DNA of 44,560 nt. Origin: Vibrio caribbeanicus ATCC BAA-2122 (lineage in GTDB: Bacteria > Pseudomonadota > Gammaproteobacteria > Enterobacterales > Vibrionaceae). Position numbers and translations under genes: made by a program. Shown here piece after piece: positions 37,168 to 44,560 of this stretch. The notes beneath the pieces were generated by a model. That model saw only the letters and a program-made list of their open reading frames with translations. It was not told where the DNA came from and did not search any database. The DNA is taken from contig NZ_AEIU01000061.1 of the NCBI RefSeq assembly GCF_000165125.1, positions 1 through 44,560 of the forward strand, given 5' to 3'. Each line of letters opens with the position of its first letter. Position 1 is the stretch's first letter.

Positions 37168-37958
37168 TTAATTACCTCCGGATGCTGATTAGGCACATCA
37201 TCTAGGAACGAAGTCAGTGGACTCGATGCTACCGCATGATGTGCACTTGATGCTAATCCAGCCAAGTACGCCATTCTTCCAGACTCAACCGCTAATTTAA
37301 AAGCTCTTGCCATTTTTATAGGTTCGGGAGAGATTGCAATCGCTGTATTGATCAAAACTGCATCTGCCCCTATTTCCATCGCACTGGCGGCGTGGGAAGG
37401 TGCACCTAATCCAGCATCAATGATCACTGGCACTCGAGACTGCTCTATAATTATCTGTAGAAACTCTCGGCTCACTAGCCCTTTATTTGTTCCTATGGGG
37501 GCCCCAAGAGGCATTACCGCAGCACAACCAACTTCTTCTAGGCGTTTACACAAAACTGGGTCACTATGACAATAAGGCAAAACTACAAAACCTTTCTCAA
37601 CCAATTTCTCGGCTGCTTTAAGGGTTTCAATAGGATCGGGCATCAAATACTTCGGGTCTGGGTGAATCTCAAGTTTAACCCAATTTGTACCAAGAGCTTC
37701 TCTTGCTAACTCAGCAGCAAAAACGGCATCTTGCGCATTTTTTGCACCGGAGGTGTTTGGTAATAGTTGGACACCCAACTCGTTCAATGGCGAGATAATA
37801 TCGTCATGTGGCGCATGAATATCAACTCGCTTTAGTGCCAAAGTCGTCAGTTCAGAGCCACTAGCTTCAATAGCATCGGCCATAAGTTTGCTGCAACCAA
37901 ATTTTCCTGTACCAGTAAAAAGCCTGGAATGGAAGGTTTTATCTGCAACTCTTAACAT
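37164..37958 (-). CDS. thiG: Thiazole synthase ThiG
   Basis: 264 residues, TIM barrel. Combines deoxyxylulose phosphate, ThiS-thiocarboxylate and dehydroglycine to the thiazole phosphate. The Schiff-base lysine is in [17 protein letters not shown] (about 97). Other marks: TGTGKFGC near the start, [17 protein letters not shown], and [10 protein letters not shown] / [34 protein letters not shown] lies 2 nt after the thiS stop, with GGAGG supplied by the thiS Gly-Gly codons. Confidence 0.97.
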   Translation of the reverse strand: MLRVADKTFHSRLFTGTGKFGCSKLMADAIEASGSELTTLALKRVDIHAPHDDIISPLNELGVQLLPNTSGAKNAQDAVFAAELAREALGTNWVKLEIHPDPKYLMPDPIETLKAAEKLVEKGFVVLPYCHSDPVLCKRLEEVGCAAVMPLGAPIGTNKGLVSREFLQIIIEQSRVPVIIDAGLGAPSHAASAMEIGADAVLINTAIAISPEPIKMARAFKLAVESGRMAYLAGLASSAHHAVASSPLTSFLDDVPNQHPEVIK

Positions 37959-37960
37959 TG

Positions 37961-38218
37961 TTAACCTCCAGCAATTGCTTGGAAAATGGATATATTGTCA
38001 CCCTCAACCATCAATTTCTGCTCCCATTGATGATGTGGAATAATTTGGTTATTTATAGCGATAACGACGCCTCTATCTATCAGTTTCTCTTGTTTCACTA
38101 AGGTATAGAGTGAACTGTTTTGATGAACTTGACGTGATTCACCGTTGAGCAGTATGTTCACTGTGTTGTTATCAACTCTTTCAGATACACGACTTGAAAG
38201 GTGCTTTTCTAACGTCAC
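37961..38218 (-). CDS. thiS: Sulfur carrier protein ThiS
   Basis: 85 residues with the essential C-terminal Gly-Gly (FQAIAGG), which ThiF adenylates and which then carries sulfur for the thiazole. Core: [12 protein letters not shown] and [29 protein letters not shown]. The start is GTG at 38218, with GGGGG 4 nt upstream. The roughly 18-residue N-terminal stretch is longer than in the 66-residue E. coli ThiS; an internal start cannot be excluded. Confidence 0.93.
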   Translation of the reverse strand: MTLEKHLSSRVSERVDNNTVNILLNGESRQVHQNSSLYTLVKQEKLIDRGVVIAINNQIIPHHQWEQKLMVEGDNISIFQAIAGG

Positions 38219-38220
38219 GA

Positions 38221-39000
38221 TTACCCCCTAACTTCATTTGAAGTAACACCACAAACCAAACAATGATTCACTTTTGAACGGGAAAAACTTTGCCAACGTA
38301 AATTTAGTCCATCAAAAAGATGGAGCTGATTGGAATCAAAATATACTTTATTCATAGAGAGCTTTTGAATCGCTGCCAACGCTTGATAATTTCCGAGTAT
38401 GCCAACCACAGGGCCCATTACACCCGAGTCAACGCATCGCTTCTCACTCTCGATATTGTCAAATGGAAACAAACAGTGGAAACACCCGCCAACTGTGGAA
38501 ATCTCAGAGAAGTCAAACACCGAAAATTGCCCTTGCCAACCAATCGCAGAAGCTGATATCAAGGTTTTATTCTGCTTGTGGCAGACTCGATTAATCTGTT
38601 GTCGACTTGGCATATTATCGCAACAATCTAAAACGATATCCGCCATCATAGTTTCAAGCTGCATTTGTTCCTCACTCATGCGCTTTTTCACCAATCGAAT
38701 ATCAATTTGAGGATTTATCGCCGACAACCGTTTAGACAAAGCATCAACTTTTGATACTCCTTGATCACTATCCAAATAGGCAATCTGCCTGTGTAAATTG
38801 CTGATTTCGATTAAGTCATCATCAACTAAGACTAACTTCCCAATACCTGCTGATGCTAAATAAAGACTCGCAGCACAACCTAAGCCACCACAACCAATAA
38901 TTAAAACTGTCGAGTCTTTAAGTTTTTTTTGTCCTCCCTCCCCAATCTCTTCGAGGCATATTTGACGCTGAAACCGGACAAACTGATTATCTGATAACAT
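38221..39000 (-). CDS. thiF: ThiS adenylyltransferase ThiF
   Basis: 259 residues, E1-like (MoeB/HesA) family. ATP site LIIGCGGLGCAASLYLASAG (about 33-52), then VLVDDDLIEISNLHRQ. Zinc ligands are Cys-x2-Cys in CFHCLFPF and CLVCG near the C-terminus. The enzyme activates the ThiS C-terminus for sulfur transfer. The start overlaps the thiE end by 14 bp, and thiS starts 2 bp after its stop. Confidence 0.95.
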   Translation of the reverse strand: MLSDNQFVRFQRQICLEEIGEGGQKKLKDSTVLIIGCGGLGCAASLYLASAGIGKLVLVDDDLIEISNLHRQIAYLDSDQGVSKVDALSKRLSAINPQIDIRLVKKRMSEEQMQLETMMADIVLDCCDNMPSRQQINRVCHKQNKTLISASAIGWQGQFSVFDFSEISTVGGCFHCLFPFDNIESEKRCVDSGVMGPVVGILGNYQALAAIQKLSMNKVYFDSNQLHLFDGLNLRWQSFSRSKVNHCLVCGVTSNEVRG

Positions 39001-40297
39001 CGTAGTCTCCTATTTTTGAGGATTGCTCTTGACGCTCAATTGGAGAGAAAGATTGAAATTTCTCAAGGTCATCTTCTAGCGATTCTGACAAGGTAAGCGC
39101 TCTTACGACTGCAACACAGGTCACACCGCATTTCATCACATCTGAAACATTACCAAGATCAATACCACCAATTGCTACAGTTGGAATACTCATTTCATGA
39201 GTAGAGGCCAATTCCATTGAGTCAATCAGATTTTGGTAAAGTTTTAACTTGCTTAAACCTTGGGGTTGAGAGGGCATCTCTTTGGTTGTCGTGGCAAAAA
39301 TATGACCAAGCGCAACATAACTTGGTTGATAAGACTGAGCACGCAGTACTTCATAATAGCCGTGTGATGATATTCCCAAATGAATACCCGATGCGATAAG
39401 TCTATCTAAATCGACTTGTTCTATATCCTCTTGGCCCAAATGGACTCCAAAGGCGCCATGTTCAATGGCCAATTGCCAATGATCGTTAATAAACACCATC
39501 GCATTGTATTCACGTCCTAATTCAATGGCCTCTATGATCTGCTGCTCCAGATCCCGTTTATTGCCGTCCTTGATTCTTAACTGGATGATCTTGATCCCGA
39601 GTGGTAACAATTTTCTTATCCATAAAATATCATCAACAACTGGATATAGACTGAAACTAGTTTTAGGAATCTGCGGGAAGCAGTGATGGTTATATTGCTC
39701 GAAAGAATCCTCACTTAACCGACGTCGATTTCCTATTAGCTTTGGAAAATCCAAATAGTTAGTGGGCCAATCAGGCATATTGTTTTTTTCATGAGCAAGT
39801 GTTTCACGTGAAACATCGCAGAGTGCTGCACGAGTGACAACAAGCGAATCCTTAAAGCAAAAACCTAGTGAAATCAGAGAGATGAACCAGGCACAATGCT
39901 GCTGATTAGCTTTGTCGTTGATAGGCATGTACGAGTAAGTCACTCCTTCTCCACCATCATCCATCGATTGACACCACACATCTTGATAATGGATACCTTC
40001 TGGTGAAGAGGACTTGACCCCAATATAAATATTGATGTGAGAAATCTCCTCAGGCCCATTGCTATCATTATGATAATTAAGTTTAAAATCGCATTTAGTA
40101 TTGGATTGGATACTTGTAAACAAATCACTAACGATTTTAATCTCACGCTCAAGGGTTTTGATGGTAATCCACTCGGACCGATTAACTTCAATATGGATAT
40201 TGTCGGATTGCAATCCATAAGAAAAAGCGCATTCGAGACAGCTCATTATCTGTGGTTTGAGACTCATAGCCGTTTGGGGCAACGATATTACAATCAT
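38987..40297 (-). CDS. thiE: Thiamine phosphate synthase ThiE with long N-terminal extension
   Basis: 436 residues, about twice the usual ThiE. Residues from about 220 form the complete ThiE TIM barrel, joining HMP-PP and thiazole phosphate: IQLRIKDG, FINDHWQLAIEHGAFGVHLG, YVALGHIFATTTKEMPSQPQ (phosphate and TTTK loop) and VAIGGIDLGNV. The first 215 residues match no catalytic motif I know. A part, FCFKDSLVVTRAALCDVSRE, faintly resembles the C-terminal helix of HMP kinases. ThiD is not in this window. I chose the ATG at 40297, 2 nt after the thiC stop, with GAGG 7 nt before it. A perfect parS (39800-39815) lies within. Confidence 0.92.
   Translation of the reverse strand: MIVISLPQTAMSLKPQIMSCLECAFSYGLQSDNIHIEVNRSEWITIKTLEREIKIVSDLFTSIQSNTKCDFKLNYHNDSNGPEEISHINIYIGVKSSSPEGIHYQDVWCQSMDDGGEGVTYSYMPINDKANQQHCAWFISLISLGFCFKDSLVVTRAALCDVSRETLAHEKNNMPDWPTNYLDFPKLIGNRRRLSEDSFEQYNHHCFPQIPKTSFSLYPVVDDILWIRKLLPLGIKIIQLRIKDGNKRDLEQQIIEAIELGREYNAMVFINDHWQLAIEHGAFGVHLGQEDIEQVDLDRLIASGIHLGISSHGYYEVLRAQSYQPSYVALGHIFATTTKEMPSQPQGLSKLKLYQNLIDSMELASTHEMSIPTVAIGGIDLGNVSDVMKCGVTCVAVVRALTLSESLEDDLEKFQSFSPIERQEQSSKIGDYDVIR
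39800..39815. other. parS: Exact parS site inside thiE
   Basis: TGTTTCACGTGAAACA, identical to the universal ParB-binding 16-mer. In thiE frame it spells Val-Ser-Arg-Glu-Thr in the unexplained N-terminal half. Confidence 0.92.
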
Positions 40298-40299
40298 GC

Positions 40300-42369
<2,070 letters not shown>

Positions 42370-42390
42370 TTATGGTGTCATTTTCCTCTC

Positions 42391-42471
42391 TTGTTCCCTT
42401 CGCAGATATTAATCTGATCAGGTTCAACGGATCCCGAATAAACGGTCTCAGCACAACGGCACTCCGACAAG
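42391..42471 (-). promoter_or_regulatory. TPP (THI-box) riboswitch
   Basis: The minus-strand leader contains the conserved THI elements: GGAGTGCC near 42465, CTGAGA (42446-42451), GAACCTGATC (42416-42425) and GCGAAGGGAA (42394-42403), in the right order and spacing. It binds thiamine pyrophosphate and turns the operon off. About 155 nt separate it from the thiC start. Confidence 0.96.
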
Positions 42472-42478
42472 TAGAACG

Positions 42479-42507
42479 AGTATATAAAAACCTCAAACGG
42501 AAACCAA
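42479..42507 (-). promoter_or_regulatory. Promoter of the thi operon
   Basis: On the minus strand, TTGGTT (42502-42507), 17 bp, TATACT (42479-42484), placing the transcript start near 42471, immediately before the riboswitch. Confidence 0.6.
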
Positions 42508-42538
42508 GCGTAAGTTTATAAATTGAGAGGTATTAGGG

Positions 42539-42922
42539 CTAGCCTTTTGTCAGGAGTTGAAAACCCAACCACGCAGTTGAAATACTGAGAATAACGTTTA
42601 ATGCGATATTTAACCCAACCTTGAAAAAAGCCCCCTGTTGCATCAAAAGAACATTGTCCATGGAAAAGGTTGAAAACGTTGTCAGAGCTCCAAGAAAACC
42701 CAACCCAATCACATGCCTCCATGGTTCACTCGCCAACAACTCACTCTCGAAAGCTGCGATAAGCAACCCCATGATAAACGAGCCCACCACATTGACTGCG
42801 AGAGTACCATAAGGAAAGCCTCGTCCGAAGAGGGTGATACATAGCTCGGATATCAAATATCGAGCGCAAGCCCCAAGTGCGCCACCAATCGCAATAAAGC
42901 TCAGTATGGAGAATTGTCCCAT
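42539..42922 (-). CDS. crcB: Fluoride efflux channel CrcB/Fluc
   Basis: 127 residues, four membrane helices. CrcB forms dual-topology dimers that expel fluoride. Family marks: GGALGACARYLIS, YGTLAVNVVGSFIMG (Asn in the pore) and GFLGALTTFSTFSMD (phenylalanine box and Na+ site). I chose the ATG at 42922 (AAGGA 7 nt before it) over the GTG immediately upstream. I saw no fluoride riboswitch in its leader. Confidence 0.95.
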   Translation of the reverse strand: MGQFSILSFIAIGGALGACARYLISELCITLFGRGFPYGTLAVNVVGSFIMGLLIAAFESELLASEPWRHVIGLGFLGALTTFSTFSMDNVLLMQQGAFFKVGLNIALNVILSISTAWLGFQLLTKG

Positions 42923-43024
42923 CACGTTTTCCTTAAGTCTAAAGGCATCAGTTTAACCTAATAATGGCTCAAATCTTGGATAGCAATCTAAGAGTTCGAG
43001 GATATTTTGCAAAAGTTACAGGAG

Positions 43025-44407
43025 TCACTTAACCTCAATATATCCCATTAAACCCGTTTTCATATGCTCAATAACATGACAATGGTACATCCAACGTCCA
43101 GGGTTATCTGCAACAAAAGCTGCCTTAGCGCTGCCATTTTTCCCAAGCAGTACGGTATCCGTATGAAATGGTATCTTAAGTTTTTCCCCGTCTAATTCCA
43201 AAACAGTAAACGTGTGCCCGTGCAAATGAATTGGATGGTGGTATTGAGTGACATTTCTTAGATTGAAGATGTAGGTTTTGCCGAGAGTCAAGGTTGCAAG
43301 AGGCTCAGGAATATTTCCTCCCATCATCCCTTCCCAAGCTCGTTTATTCATCAACCAAAAATTCGGCATTGCTTTGCCTGAATTATCGACCGGTGTCACT
43401 GCACCTTCCCATTCAAAAACAAAATCAATCTGCTCTGCATTCTGTAGATCAAGACTTGGTACAGGATTAATAGGTAATTTAGGGATCTGTGCTGGAACGT
43501 CAACAAGAGCTTCAGAAACTGTGAAATCACACAAAGGAAACGGGAAACGTCCTTTCATTTGACGCACCGACACTCGTTGTCCCGCTTTTGGTGCAACAAA
43601 CGCCAAATCTAGACGCATACCTGGGCCTATTTTGTGACGCTCAAGCAGGTAAGGTTGCTCGATAGGGTTTCCATCGATAGCCACGACCCATGCTTGGACT
43701 CCTTCAATAGCAATAGGGTAAGTGATCGTGTTATCAACATTAGCGATTCTCAACCTCACCGTTTCATTCTCACGTAGGCCGTAGGTTGGCTCATGGACAC
43801 CATTGACACTACTCCATTCACCAGGGGTTCCCATACGCGCACTTAGTCTTGGAATCATTAAGTCTTTCCATTGTCCTTGAGTGTCGATGTGCCAGTGTTT
43901 TAACATCAGGGGGTATTCACGATCGAAATGTATGGGAGTACTCTCTTCAACGATAAAAAGACCGACGAGCCCCATTCCGAGTTGTTTAACACTATTCATA
44001 TGCGGGTGATACCAAAAGGTACCAGCGTCAGGAGGAGTAAAGCGGTAAATGAAGGTTTCTCCTGGCATAATCGGCTTTTGACTTAAAAAAGGCACCCCAT
44101 CCATCTCAACTGGGATTCGAAGACCATGCCAATGTATCGTAGTGGGTTCATCAAGTTTGTTGGTAAACCGAATCGTAACTTCTTCACCTTGCCTACAACG
44201 AATAATAGGTGCTGGGATCTGACCGTTAAAGCCCAAAATATTGGTCTGATAGCCTTTGACGAGTTGAGCCGAACCAGGCTCCGCAGTGAGCTGATAGTCA
44301 AACTTACCACGTTCAGACTGTAAACGAGTCAGTGTACACGCTGGTAACACAGATAAAGCAGAAACAGCAAGCCCTGACTTAATAAACTGACGACGAGATA
44401 TTCCCAT
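43025..44407 (-). CDS. Tat-exported lipoprotein multicopper oxidase (CueO/SufI-like)
   Basis: 460 residues. The N-terminus is a twin-arginine signal (SRRQFIK, residues 4-10), and a lipobox LPAC ends at Cys24, so the protein is probably lipid-anchored in the periplasm. All copper sites are present: HWHG (92-95), HPH (135-137), HPIHLHGH (391-398) and HCHVIEHMKTGLMG (442-455, with the type 1 Cys and a Met axial ligand). This makes it an active oxidase, unlike SufI. It lacks the Met-rich insert of CueO. Probable roles are Cu(I) or Fe(II) oxidation. The region upstream (44408-44560) shows no recognised regulator box. Confidence 0.93.
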   Translation of the reverse strand: MGISRRQFIKSGLAVSALSVLPACTLTRLQSERGKFDYQLTAEPGSAQLVKGYQTNILGFNGQIPAPIIRCRQGEEVTIRFTNKLDEPTTIHWHGLRIPVEMDGVPFLSQKPIMPGETFIYRFTPPDAGTFWYHPHMNSVKQLGMGLVGLFIVEESTPIHFDREYPLMLKHWHIDTQGQWKDLMIPRLSARMGTPGEWSSVNGVHEPTYGLRENETVRLRIANVDNTITYPIAIEGVQAWVVAIDGNPIEQPYLLERHKIGPGMRLDLAFVAPKAGQRVSVRQMKGRFPFPLCDFTVSEALVDVPAQIPKLPINPVPSLDLQNAEQIDFVFEWEGAVTPVDNSGKAMPNFWLMNKRAWEGMMGGNIPEPLATLTLGKTYIFNLRNVTQYHHPIHLHGHTFTVLELDGEKLKIPFHTDTVLLGKNGSAKAAFVADNPGRWMYHCHVIEHMKTGLMGYIEVK

Positions 44408-44560
44408 GCAAAAAAACCTTTATGAAAAGCAAATAGGCAGAAAGTAACATTATCATACCTAATTGGACTCTCCGTTTCGATAAAGAGATCGCCTGAGTAT
44501 ATTTGTTTAATCCAGTTCTTTATAAGGGCGTGACAGAAAAATATCGAATTGAACTTAAAA

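Noticed and set aside
42923-43024. Fluoride riboswitch upstream of crcB
   Set aside because: None of the conserved crcB-motif elements are recognisable in this leader.

Overview
The window looks like part of the origin-proximal region of chromosome 1 of a Vibrio-like member of the Vibrionaceae. The gene set and order (hemN, yihI, cytochrome c4, engB, spf, polA, ryhB, hemB, tatABC, ubiBJE, rmuC, uspB-ftnA-uspA, rsmJ, asnC, thiH-G-S-F-E-C) is a housekeeping backbone I recognise from that family. The RyhB, Spot 42 and parS sequences are also of gammaproteobacterial type. I can name the family with confidence but not the species. Both ends of the window lie in chromosome; only hemN, at the left edge, is cut. 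I see no insertion sequence, prophage, integron, CRISPR array, tRNA or rRNA gene.

Layout. Positions 1-4280: hemN (5' part only), then the minus-strand unit methyltransferase-yihI-DUF2489, a gene-poor stretch of about 700 bp with a possible 38-residue protein and its own terminator, cytochrome c4, and engB on the plus strand. Positions 4281-8074: Spot 42 sRNA, polA with DnaA-box-like sites upstream, and the Fur-controlled sRNA RyhB. Positions 8075-16666: a GNAT acetyltransferase, hemB, a TatD-family hydrolase, then the minus-strand run ubiE-ubiJ-ubiB-tatA-tatB-tatC (ubiquinone synthesis and twin-arginine export), with rmuC upstream. Positions 16800-22482: a DMT exporter, an HDOD signalling protein and a compact ethanolamine unit eutB-eutC-eat. 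Positions 22583-27699: a YhiN-type flavoprotein, the stress and iron-storage cluster uspB-ftnA-uspA, another DMT exporter, an unrecognised Cys/Lys-rich protein, and rsmJ. Positions 27763-35978: a large GGDEF-EAL sensor, asnC, a small unknown protein, a divergent MFS-pump/LysR pair, and an M24 aminopeptidase. Positions 36046-44407: the thiamine operon thiC-E-F-S-G-H behind a TPP riboswitch, the fluoride channel crcB, and a Tat-dependent multicopper oxidase.

How it fits together. Three themes recur. The first is replication and segregation near the origin: polA with DnaA boxes, and four ParB-site (parS) palindromes between 32.9 and 39.8 kb, two of them exact 16-mers. The second is iron and redox: RyhB, ferritin, haem synthesis (hemN, hemB), cytochrome c4, ubiquinone genes and a copper oxidase. 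The third is RNA-based control: Spot 42, RyhB, and a TPP riboswitch with a visible ribosome-site-sequestering helix in front of thiC.

I found no clearly new multi-gene system. The items most worth following are the parS cluster (one site inside thiE, dictating a Val-Ser-Arg-Glu-Thr peptide), the small ORF with an orphan terminator at 2250-2456, the unexplained N-terminal half of ThiE, and the unknown Cys/Lys-rich protein at 26343-26909.
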